The notes below the pieces were generated by a model. That model searched no databases, was not told where the DNA came from, and saw nothing but the letters and a program-made list of their open reading frames with translations. From assembly GCF_003931855.1 (NCBI RefSeq), contig NZ_CP034248.1, positions 620,001 to 684,000 of the forward strand: a DNA stretch of 64,000 nt. The letters are read 5' to 3'. The translations under genes and the position numbers were made by a program. Positions 52,776 to 60,599 of the stretch are shown one piece after another; the stretch's first letter is position 1; each line of letters starts with the position of its first letter. The DNA is from Paenibacillus lentus. GTDB taxonomy: Bacteria > Bacillota > Bacilli > Paenibacillales > Paenibacillaceae.

Positions 52776-54812
52776 TCACAACGTACTAAACGGCGACGCC
52801 GGGAGCCCCTCCCGGTTGTACAAATTTGCACGGGCAGGATTGTTCGACCACGCATACCTGACATGGACAGGCTGCCGGATCTCATCATGCTTCACGATGA
52901 CGGTGTCGCCGGAGATAACCGCATTTGCAGGGAAGAAGCGCCCGTCCGGGCCGCATACGGCAAACCCTTGGAGTTCTCCGCCGTCCCGCGTGGTCAGTCC
53001 ACTGCCAATATGGTCGAAATGCACGACAATCGTACTCGCATCCTCCGCCGTAGTCACATCTGCCGCATTCGCACCCCCAATACGCTCCATGCTTTTGAAC
53101 ATCGGGCCGCTGTACACCAATTGTTCCTCGCCATAGGCCAGCTTACGAGCACACAGTGCGAGCCGTTGACCCACCGTTTTCTTGTCCTGCGGATGCAGGT
53201 CGTTATATTCTCCGACATCAATGGTTACAGCCATCGCGGTATTCGGTACCGTTAAGCCCTTCCGCTGCTCCTCTCGAAGCTCTGCCCAATTTACCTGAGA
53301 GTCATCCTCTTCTCCCAAATTGGCAAGCTGCGCATAAATGAACGGGATTTCGTCGCTTCCCCAATTGCGCCGCCAATCCTGAACTAATCTTGCGAATAAT
53401 TCGCTATATCCCGCAGGCTGACCTGTGTTGGACTCACCTTGATACCATAGAATCCCTTTGATCGGATAGTCTCGCAAAGGCGCGATCATGCTGTTGTAAA
53501 CGCCGGAAGGCATATACTGAAAAAACGTCTGGGACTCTAATGCTTCGGTGACCGCACCGATCCGATATTTCCAAGCGCCCCTCAAATCTAGCTCCCGGCT
53601 GCCTGCAACTATCTTATACGGCATGTCCTTCACGAAGCCCCCTGTATTCTGTGTACTGATCACGCGAACAGTAAGCATATTTCTTCCCGGCTGCAACAGC
53701 CCTTCAGGGAGTGGATAGCGTCTGGGCGGATACATATATCCGGTCTTGCCAATACAAACCCCGTTGATGTACGTATCATCCGCATCCACGACTGTTCCGA
53801 GCTTCAACATTAATTCACGATTCCGTATTTCATCATGCAACATTTCAACATTCAACAATTCACCATTACGCATTTGATCATTCAACATTTCACTATTCCG
53901 CATTCCATTATTACGCACTCCACCCTCCAGCATGGAGACAGGCACGTCGAATTCTCTACGCAACCAAACCGCGCCGCGCACCGAGGCCAGCTTACTTCCC
54001 GACCAGGAGCCCGGAACCTGGATGTCTTCCCAACCCGAGGTGTCACACAATACTCGGAACCAGCCTTCCTTCAGCCCCAGGTCATTGTCGTTCAATTGCT
54101 CATACCATAGTTGATTGCGCTCTTCATCCCTAAGCTTGGTTTCGCTTACATAATGATCATCCTTACACTGCTCAAGTACAGCTTCATAACCGCCGATGGC
54201 TCTAAGCGTCGGCTCGCTAATCCAGGCTTCGATTGGCGTCCCGCCTACCGCGGCGTGAATCAAACCAATCGGCACCTGATATTTTTCATATAACGCCTTA
54301 GCAAAAAAGAACCCAACCGCGCTGAAATCGAGCACATTCCTCGGAGTTGCCGTGATCCATCCTTCCCCTTGCGCCGCATCACGGTGTTCAGCCCGAGGAA
54401 GCTCATGCTGCGGCCCGTGAAAGTTGTAAGTCTGCGGTACAGCAAACTGGCGAATGAAGGGAAGATTTACGTTTGCCACCTCCTCCGCCAACACATCGAG
54501 TGTTCTCCGCACAGGCAGCTCCATATTGGACTGCCCGCCAAGCACCCATACATCGCCGATCAGGATATCACGAATGACGCTTTGAACGATGCTCTCCTGA
54601 TGCTCCATGGATATCGTCATTTCATACGGGCCGCCAGGCTGCAGCTTCTCCAATGCCACACGCCAATCTCCATTAGAGTCGGCTGTGGTGCCGTATTCTT
54701 GTCCGAGAAAAGAAACCTGTACCTTCCTGCCGCTCTCGGCAGTCCCCCATATCATCACCCTTGCATTCCTCTGCAATACCATGCCATCACTCAGCATGCT
54801 AGATAGCCTCAT
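52776..54812 (-). CDS. Sialate O-acetylesterase-type SASA protein with repeat insert
   Basis: A 678-residue carbohydrate acetylesterase of the SASA/SGNH type. Block I (VLGGQSNMELP, nucleophile Ser95) and the C-terminal HPQDK block (catalytic His) are visible; a sugar-binding jelly-roll insert splits the domain (about 250-420). In this insert, residues 299-333 are seven tandem pentapeptides M-(R/L)-N-x-(E/G/Q), encoded by a 15-bp repeat. The enzyme probably removes acetyl groups from plant oligosaccharides; no signal peptide, so cytoplasmic. Start at 54812 with GAGGAGG upstream. A decayed second copy of its 5' end lies at 38615-38818. Confidence 0.87.
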   Translation of the reverse strand: MRLSSMLSDGMVLQRNARVMIWGTAESGRKVQVSFLGQEYGTTADSNGDWRVALEKLQPGGPYEMTISMEHQESIVQSVIRDILIGDVWVLGGQSNMELPVRRTLDVLAEEVANVNLPFIRQFAVPQTYNFHGPQHELPRAEHRDAAQGEGWITATPRNVLDFSAVGFFFAKALYEKYQVPIGLIHAAVGGTPIEAWISEPTLRAIGGYEAVLEQCKDDHYVSETKLRDEERNQLWYEQLNDNDLGLKEGWFRVLCDTSGWEDIQVPGSWSGSKLASVRGAVWLRREFDVPVSMLEGGVRNNGMRNSEMLNDQMRNGELLNVEMLHDEIRNRELMLKLGTVVDADDTYINGVCIGKTGYMYPPRRYPLPEGLLQPGRNMLTVRVISTQNTGGFVKDMPYKIVAGSRELDLRGAWKYRIGAVTEALESQTFFQYMPSGVYNSMIAPLRDYPIKGILWYQGESNTGQPAGYSELFARLVQDWRRNWGSDEIPFIYAQLANLGEEDDSQVNWAELREEQRKGLTVPNTAMAVTIDVGEYNDLHPQDKKTVGQRLALCARKLAYGEEQLVYSGPMFKSMERIGGANAADVTTAEDASTIVVHFDHIGSGLTTRDGGELQGFAVCGPDGRFFPANAVISGDTVIVKHDEIRQPVHVRYAWSNNPARANLYNREGLPASPFSTL
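53814..53918 (-). repeat. 15-bp in-frame tandem repeat inside esterase gene
   Basis: Seven imperfect copies of a 15-base unit encode VRNNG, MRNSE, MLNDQ, MRNGE, LLNVE, MLHDE and IRNRE (residues 299-333). The copies differ at several codon positions, so the array is not brand new. Homologous enzymes would have a short loop here between two strands of the jelly-roll insert. Confidence 0.85.
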
Positions 54813-54836
54813 CGTCGAGCAGCCTCCTCTTTCAAA

Positions 54837-54915
54837 GGTATACCTGTTTCGATCTTACTCTATCCCTGTATCAAGGGAAATGGTCGAATCTATAGATCAA
54901 ACCCCAAAATTTTAA
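54837..54915 (-). repeat. Upstream block shared with esterase fragment (copy 2)
   Basis: The 79-bp stretch upstream of the full esterase gene that aligns, without gaps, with 38910-38988. The strongest conservation is at the distal end (CCCCAAAATTTTAA) and near the gene (CGATCTTAC), which suggests a regulator site and a promoter. The minus-strand terminator of the neighbouring MFS gene begins 13 bp further out. Confidence 0.6.
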
Positions 54916-54927
54916 CAAGATGATGCC

Positions 54928-54974
54928 AAAAAAGCCCGAAGCTGCAGTCATAAGACTATCACTTCGAGCTTTTG
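54928..54974 (-). terminator. Terminator after MFS efflux gene
   Basis: On the minus strand AAGCTCGAAG / CTTCGGGCTT arms (one mismatch) with an inner AGTC-TTAT-GACT stem, followed by TTTTTT. It lies just after the stop codon at 54997. Confidence 0.8.
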
Positions 54975-54996
54975 GGGTTAAGTTATGTCACCCTAC

Positions 54997-56493
54997 TTAC
55001 TTCGTTCCAGGCACAGGCTCGCTTTCAATCTTAGCAAGAGCCTCCTTACTTACGTCCACACGCTTCACGAATAGAGTAAGAATCATAGCAACTACGGTCG
55101 TGGCGGCTGCAATCAAGAAGGAGAATTGAATGCCCTCAAGTAGCGCTGTTTGTCCGATTTGAGCTTGTACCTGCTCTGTAATCGTGGTTGGATCCATGGC
55201 AGCTAGTTGATCAGCAGCACTTGCCTTTGTCTTGGAGTTCATAATCGATACAAAGATTGCCGTACCAATCGCGCCAGCGACCTGTTGAATCGTGTTATTA
55301 GCCGCTGTACCATGCGGATTCAGGCGAGTAGGCAGCTGGTTCAAACCATTCGTCATAATCGGCATCATGACCATGGAGATCCCAAACATGCGAATGGAAT
55401 ATATTAGAATAATATAGTTATAAGTTGTGTGGAGATCGAATCTCGACATCAGGAATGTTGTTGCCACCGTGATCGCTAAACCAACAAAACCAAGGATACG
55501 CGGTCCGAATTTATCGAATAATTTACCGGTTATAGGCGACATAATTCCCATCACGATGGCGCCTGGCAGCAACATTAAACCGGATTCCAGCGGCGTAATC
55601 CCGCGAACATTCTGCACATAAGCAGGCGTTAAAATCATACCTGAGAATAGTGCCGCCGCATTTACGGCCGAAATGATCGAAGCCATCGAGTACATCGGAT
55701 ATTTATAAATGCCCAGATCTAATAATGGAATTTCAAGACGCAATTGACGAATAATAAATAGTGCAAGTGCAACTGTCCCGGCAATTAAGCAGGTAATAAC
55801 TACAGGGTCACCCCAGCCAGCGCTGCTGGCATCACTGAATCCGTAGAGCAGTCCGCCAAAACCGATCGTACTCAGAACAACAGATAGGTAATCAAGCTGC
55901 GTCGGTCGAGTCGGCATAACACTGCGAAATTTCCAAATCGCCAGGAGTAAGGCAATTACGGCGAACGGAAGAATCATTTCAAACAGAACGCGCCAGTTAT
56001 AATATTGAACAATATAACCGGAAAGTGTAGGTCCGATAGCCGGAGCCACGATCATCACCAGACCGAAGATTCCCATAGCCGCACCGCGCTTCTCACGCGG
56101 AAAGCTGATTAACATAATGTTCATCAACAAGGGCGACATCACGGAGGAGCCTCCAGCTTGAATCATACGGCCAGCGATTAACCAACCAAAGTTCGGAGAA
56201 TAAGCGGCGATTATCGTACCTAAAGTAAAGATAGATAAGGCCGTAATAAACAAACTGCGGTTCGTAAATCGCGTGAGTAAAAAGGCAGATACGGGAATCA
56301 GAATCCCGCTGACGAGCATATAGCCAGTAGTCAACCACTGCACGGCGGAATAATCAATCTTGAAATCGTGCATGATGGTCGGCAAGGCGACGTTTAACAA
56401 TGAATTATTAAGAAATGCAACAAAGGTTGCGAAAAATAACAAGCCTAGCATTAAATAGGGTGGTTTTTCTAACTGTTTAACCGTATTGCTCAT
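54997..56493 (-). CDS. MFS multidrug efflux pump, DHA2 (EmrB/QacA-like)
   Basis: A 498-residue proton/drug antiporter with about 14 membrane segments. Motif C of drug exporters is seen in VMIVAPAIGPTLSGYIVQYY, and motif A follows segment 2 (here FTNRSLFITALSIF is a diverged form). The protein ends in a soluble tail (KIESEPVPGTK). The divergent TetR-type gene starts 162 bp away, with a palindrome between the two genes, so substrate-inducible control is likely. AGGAGA lies before the ATG. Confidence 0.92.
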   Translation of the reverse strand: MSNTVKQLEKPPYLMLGLLFFATFVAFLNNSLLNVALPTIMHDFKIDYSAVQWLTTGYMLVSGILIPVSAFLLTRFTNRSLFITALSIFTLGTIIAAYSPNFGWLIAGRMIQAGGSSVMSPLLMNIMLISFPREKRGAAMGIFGLVMIVAPAIGPTLSGYIVQYYNWRVLFEMILPFAVIALLLAIWKFRSVMPTRPTQLDYLSVVLSTIGFGGLLYGFSDASSAGWGDPVVITCLIAGTVALALFIIRQLRLEIPLLDLGIYKYPMYSMASIISAVNAAALFSGMILTPAYVQNVRGITPLESGLMLLPGAIVMGIMSPITGKLFDKFGPRILGFVGLAITVATTFLMSRFDLHTTYNYIILIYSIRMFGISMVMMPIMTNGLNQLPTRLNPHGTAANNTIQQVAGAIGTAIFVSIMNSKTKASAADQLAAMDPTTITEQVQAQIGQTALLEGIQFSFLIAAATTVVAMILTLFVKRVDVSKEALAKIESEPVPGTK

Positions 56494-56535
56494 GCTGTAT
56501 GCTTCTCCTATCTTTATTTAAAATTTAAAGTCACT

Positions 56536-56554
56536 TGATGATTTTATATCATCA
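56536..56554. promoter_or_regulatory. Palindromic operator between efflux and TetR genes
   Basis: TGATGAT-TTTAT-ATCATCA: 7-base perfect arms around a five-base centre, with more distant ACTTGAT/ATCAAG arms outside. It lies between the divergent genes. I infer that the TetR-type regulator binds it and controls both. Confidence 0.6.
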
Positions 56555-56654
56555 GTCTAATAAAATCAAGTTTTTATACCGATAGTACAAAGTGCGTTGT
56601 TTTTTTGCTTCATCGTAGATATACTTGTTGGTATCAGATTGTACGGAGGAGCTC

Positions 56655-57530
56655 ATGAATCGACGAAAAACTCAAGTAGTTAACCATGCATTTGCCTTAT
56701 TTATTGAAAAAGGAATCATGCCAACCTCTATTCAAGATATTATTGAGCGGGCGGGCATTTCTAAAGGAACATTCTACAATTACTTCGCCTCGAAGAATGA
56801 ATGCGTCAGTGCCGTGCTGGAGCAGCTCCGGTATGAAGCGCATATGAGTAGAAGCGAGCTGCAGATCGGCAAGGACCCCAGTGATGTCGATGTCTTAATC
56901 GAACAAATTTCGATGATTGCGCAAAGCAGCCAAAAATACGGTTTATCCGCGTTGTTCGAAGAAATCCTGCATTCTCGCGATAAGGAAATGAAGCAATACG
57001 TCATGCACTACCGCCTCTTCGAAATCGAATGGCTCGCGGGTCGCCTGGTTGACGTGTACGGCGAGAAATTGCGCCGACATGCCTATGAAGCGGCCGTCAT
57101 TTTTATGGGAATCCAGCAGCACTTGATGTTCACGGCCAAATCGATCAACCAGACCAATATCGATTCCAAGCAGGTCGCCCGTACGGTATTGCTGCACTAC
57201 ATGAGCTATATTATCGATTGCCTGGTTGAGAAGAACACCTCCGTCATTGACGATGAGAAGCTGTATGTGGCGAAGAGCTTAGTGACGCAGGAGGAGATCA
57301 AGCAAGAGGTTATTCTCCAGGCAATGGACGAGTCCGCATGCCAGCTGAGATTCACCAAGTCGCAGGCCGATCTCACAGCAGCGCTGCGTTATGAAATCGA
57401 GCAGCAGCCTCTGCGCGAATCGGTGGTCAATGCCCTGCTGAAGCCATATGTCGAGGCCTTTAAGGGCTTAGAGGGTTATGACCAAGCTAAAGATATTATG
57501 ACCATGATCTGGAGATATATGAAGCAATAG
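56655..57530 (+). CDS. TetR-family regulator, long C-terminal domain
   Basis: A 291-residue TetR-type repressor. The N-terminal helix-turn-helix reads TSIQDIIERAGISKGTFYNY (about residues 24-43). The ligand-binding part, about 230 residues, is longer than usual for TetR proteins (about 150), and no family could be assigned to it. The ATG at 56655 has GGAGGAG 5 bases upstream. It is divergent from the efflux pump gene and probably represses it until a drug or signal binds. Confidence 0.88.
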   Translation: MNRRKTQVVNHAFALFIEKGIMPTSIQDIIERAGISKGTFYNYFASKNECVSAVLEQLRYEAHMSRSELQIGKDPSDVDVLIEQISMIAQSSQKYGLSALFEEILHSRDKEMKQYVMHYRLFEIEWLAGRLVDVYGEKLRRHAYEAAVIFMGIQQHLMFTAKSINQTNIDSKQVARTVLLHYMSYIIDCLVEKNTSVIDDEKLYVAKSLVTQEEIKQEVILQAMDESACQLRFTKSQADLTAALRYEIEQQPLRESVVNALLKPYVEAFKGLEGYDQAKDIMTMIWRYMKQ

Positions 57531-57544
57531 ATGAATTGCTGGAA

Positions 57545-57574
57545 AAAGCCCAATCCTTATCGGGACTGGGCTTT
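57545..57574 (+). terminator. Terminator after TetR gene
   Basis: AAAGCCCAATCC / GGGACTGGGCTTT arms (with two mismatches), loop TTATC, ending in TTT. It lies 15 bp after the stop codon. Confidence 0.8.
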
Positions 57575-57600
57575 CATCGTGGAATCGAGCAACAAAAATT

Positions 57601-57821
57601 ATACCGCCAGCGGCGGCGTCAGCTGCTGGCGGTATTGTTTATACATACGCCTGAAGTTGTGCGGCTAGTTGCCCCTTACCTTATAGGTTAGACACTCTAC
57701 AGATAGGAATCACGCCAGACATACAGAAGCATAGGGGTTTAGGCCAACCAGAAATCTCTGGCTGACCTACTAATACGAAACAGGACAATCATGGTGGTAT
57801 CTGACCATAATCGCCCTGTTT
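57601..57821. repeat. Cluster of three hairpins in a gene-free stretch
   Basis: ATACCGCCAGC / GCTGGCGGTAT (57601-57635, perfect 11-base arms), TAGGCCAACCAGA / TCTGGCTGACCTA (57740-57769, two mismatches) and AAACAGG … CCTGTTT with an inner ATCATGG/CCATAAT stem (57778-57821). They fill most of a 435-bp gap between the TetR and the toxin operon (57531-57965). They look like successive terminator or recombination remnants; only the first is followed by a TTGTTTAT tract. Confidence 0.6.
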
Positions 57822-57965
57822 AATGTAACGGAATAGCGTTATTTAGGGTATAATATTCAAGCATTTGATGTGCGTACAACCGATATGAAGAAATCTTTAT
57901 ACGGGTATTACAAGGGTTATATGTGTTATTGGTTGAATGATGGGTTCATTTGTGACTGGGTAGCC

Positions 57966-58508
57966 TTATGTGTAGTACCTATGATACTCCTGTATTCTTC
58001 TTAATTTATTCGACCTAAGCAAATCACTGTTCAGATCATTTATTTGTTGCAACAATTTTAATGTGCTATTCATGATTTCATTTTTAAACTCCGCATGGTC
58101 TATAAGTATATCTCCCCACTCCTTGTTGTCAGTATGTAGAAGTGGTGTTTTGGTAATAAAACCCTGTATCTCTGTCATACTGGGAATATTAATTAAACTA
58201 ACTCGCAGTCCCCCCTCCTTAACAAATTCAACCCATTGATTACCTCCCATTATATTCATAGCGACATAATGAGAACTATCCCTGCTTTCAAGACCCTCAA
58301 GAACTTCAAATAACCTACAGAACCAATGAAATATCAATTCATTTCCAAAAGGAACTTCTTCATGATAAAACCCAACAGAGCGATCACCGAATATCAATTC
58401 AATTTGTCCAGAAATATCACCACCAAAATCCTTATCAAATTGTTCAGAGTTTATTTTGCTAAACTGCTGAATATCTTCGTCTACAAGTCTAAAATTAATT
58501 TTAAACAA
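57966..58508 (-). CDS. Probable immunity protein of the toxin operon
   Basis: A 180-residue protein without recognised family. It follows the toxin gene by 12 bp in the same direction, starts with TTG (site AGGGGG), and is rich in acidic and aromatic residues (FGDRSVGFYHEEVPFGNELI, MNIMGGNQWVEF). Position directly downstream of a polymorphic-toxin gene, size and AT-rich composition shared with the toxin's C-terminal domain all fit an immunity protein. The function is inferred from context only. Confidence 0.6.
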   Translation of the reverse strand: MFKINFRLVDEDIQQFSKINSEQFDKDFGGDISGQIELIFGDRSVGFYHEEVPFGNELIFHWFCRLFEVLEGLESRDSSHYVAMNIMGGNQWVEFVKEGGLRVSLINIPSMTEIQGFITKTPLLHTDNKEWGDILIDHAEFKNEIMNSTLKLLQQINDLNSDLLRSNKLRRIQEYHRYYT

Positions 58509-58520
58509 AGATTACACCCC

Positions 58521-60548
58521 CTAGTAACCAAAATCTGATAGTTTATATTTATGCGATCCCCATGCAGTCTGAAATAAGCCGTTATCGAATGCAACTGTTA
58601 TCAATTCTCCATCTATCATAGTAGAATATTGTCCATGGGTTATTCCCTTCGCTACCGCTTCATTCGACGCTCTTTCAACCTGAGAGACAACTTGATCTTT
58701 ACTTAAATTCTTATTAAAGAAACTAACATTGGATAATTGTTTTTCCACTTCTTCTATTGATTTGACTTTCAACAAATAAGGAATTTGCTTACTAAATGAC
58801 TCGAAAGAATGTCCACTCCAGAAGTGTTTAATGTTACCCAAACTTAGCTCAACTTTCCCCTTCCCCTCAAGCCTACCCCCAGATCCCCCCAAATCAGGAC
58901 TGTCATGCTTGTTGAGGTTATTTGAAAAATCCTTAGGCACAATCATCCGGTGGCCCGTACTCGTCTCTAAAATGGTAAACGGCAGCAGATCCATGATTGA
59001 TTTCGGAGCCTCGAATAACTTATTGATGTCCTTGGCTTTGTCAGCAGCCTTCGCCGTACTCTGCAGCCCGTCTACCACTTTATTCGCTTTTCCGGCCTTC
59101 GTCAGCGTAACTCCCGGGATTAGATATGAAGCTGCTGATCCCAACATCTGAGCTCTTTCTTCAGGTGTTCCCTCGTTGAAGTTCTTGTACATGGTCTTGG
59201 CGGCTTCTACCAATACTTCAGGATTCTCGACCAAATAAGCGACGCTATCGACGACGCCCTCTACCGTATTCTCTGGGTCTACTACCAATTTGAAGGCAAA
59301 CTCTGCCGTGTCTATCACACCCATTACAGTCTCTTCCACTAACGCAAAAACAAACTCGGAGACAACCCGGTCGGCCATGACGACCTTCTTGCGCCATTCC
59401 GTCATGCCATAGGTGTCTTCCAACCATACATAGTACTCTAGCAGCAGGTTGGCATCGGGCTTGTTCGGGTCATAGATTTTCTCCATAAAATAATTATAGG
59501 TCGTCTCGTTCTCCTTATTATCCGGTGTGATCGGCGTTCCATCCGGGAGCTCCATTGGCGGACCATGCAGTCGGCGATACTCCTCTACCTGTCTTTCGAA
59601 TTCCCGGACCGCTTCCGCCCTCTTCACCGCCAGTTCAATCTCGTTATAATTTAACTTGGCCCAATTCCGGTACTTCTCATTGACCAGCCCGGCAGCAATC
59701 ACAAAGCGGAGTTCCCCCTGATCCGGCATCTTGGAGCCATCGGTCAACAGCGGATTGAAGTCGCAAGCGGAAATCGGGGAGCCTGTAAATTGTGATCTCA
59801 AATCGGTGCCTACAAAGTAGCGTTCATCTATACCCAGCTGCCTTAGAAGGGAGCGCTGCATTTCAGCATGCAGTTTCGCCTCCTCCATATAAGCGGTATT
59901 TCCATATTTCTCATAAATGTTATAAGCAACCTGACTCCGGCCAATTTCAGAGATGGCATGTGCAATCTTGCTCAGTTGGTCTTGCGCCCAGCCCTGCTCA
60001 TCCACACTGCCGTTGTTCATAATATGCAATAACGAAGCAATACGCGGGTCTTCTTCAAACGGCTTGAGCTGCTGGCTTAATGCCGCTCCCTTCATAGTAA
60101 GCAGCATTTCTTTCAATCGATTAATAAGAGAGAGGGGATTGTTTAAAAAACCACTTAACGCCCCTTTCCCCTGCTGCAACCCAGTCTGTGCCCAGCGACT
60201 CAGCAGGCCTGCCTTGTTCCAAGTGAATTTCCGGGCCATTCCAGTCAAGCTTCGGAATTGCTTCTCGGATGCATGGTATTGCCCGGCAGCCCAGCGCAGC
60301 GTTGATGCCTTGGCATCCATTTGATCGCTAATTGACTCCATCTTCCTCCGAATTTCCCCAAGCGCTCGCTCTAGTTCGGCTGCTGAGGACTGGACGTTAT
60401 TGCTTTCCGGGTAAGCAGACCTGGTGGAGCTCACCAATTGAGATAGCTCTCTATACAGCCCAATAACATCATTCTCTAGTACCCGCTTCAAATGCTTCAT
60501 TCCCTGTTCTAGACCGAGAATGCGGTCGGGATCTACCTTCAGCTGCAT
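58521..60548 (-). CDS. Polymorphic toxin, LXG/WXG-like N-terminus
   Basis: A 675-residue modular protein. Residues 1-110 are helical and resemble WXG/LXG secretion domains of the type VII (ESX-like) pathway. A helical middle (about 110-480) and a pre-toxin-like segment (SAASYLIPGVTLTKAGKANK) follow. At about 554 a Gly-rich joint (GGSGGRLEGKG) leads to a C-terminal domain of about 110 residues (IKHFWSGHSFESFSKQIPYL, then AWGSHKYKLSDFGY). The latter resembles small RNase-type toxin tips (BECR-like), but this is not certain. DNA beyond the joint is much AT-richer, as expected for swapped toxin tips. GGAGGTGA lies 4 bases before the ATG. Confidence 0.7.
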   Translation of the reverse strand: MQLKVDPDRILGLEQGMKHLKRVLENDVIGLYRELSQLVSSTRSAYPESNNVQSSAAELERALGEIRRKMESISDQMDAKASTLRWAAGQYHASEKQFRSLTGMARKFTWNKAGLLSRWAQTGLQQGKGALSGFLNNPLSLINRLKEMLLTMKGAALSQQLKPFEEDPRIASLLHIMNNGSVDEQGWAQDQLSKIAHAISEIGRSQVAYNIYEKYGNTAYMEEAKLHAEMQRSLLRQLGIDERYFVGTDLRSQFTGSPISACDFNPLLTDGSKMPDQGELRFVIAAGLVNEKYRNWAKLNYNEIELAVKRAEAVREFERQVEEYRRLHGPPMELPDGTPITPDNKENETTYNYFMEKIYDPNKPDANLLLEYYVWLEDTYGMTEWRKKVVMADRVVSEFVFALVEETVMGVIDTAEFAFKLVVDPENTVEGVVDSVAYLVENPEVLVEAAKTMYKNFNEGTPEERAQMLGSAASYLIPGVTLTKAGKANKVVDGLQSTAKAADKAKDINKLFEAPKSIMDLLPFTILETSTGHRMIVPKDFSNNLNKHDSPDLGGSGGRLEGKGKVELSLGNIKHFWSGHSFESFSKQIPYLLKVKSIEEVEKQLSNVSFFNKNLSKDQVVSQVERASNEAVAKGITHGQYSTMIDGELITVAFDNGLFQTAWGSHKYKLSDFGY

Positions 60549-60599
60549 GCTTCACCTCCGAGTAGTTAGGCATGTTTTATTTATTCGAATTTCGGCATT

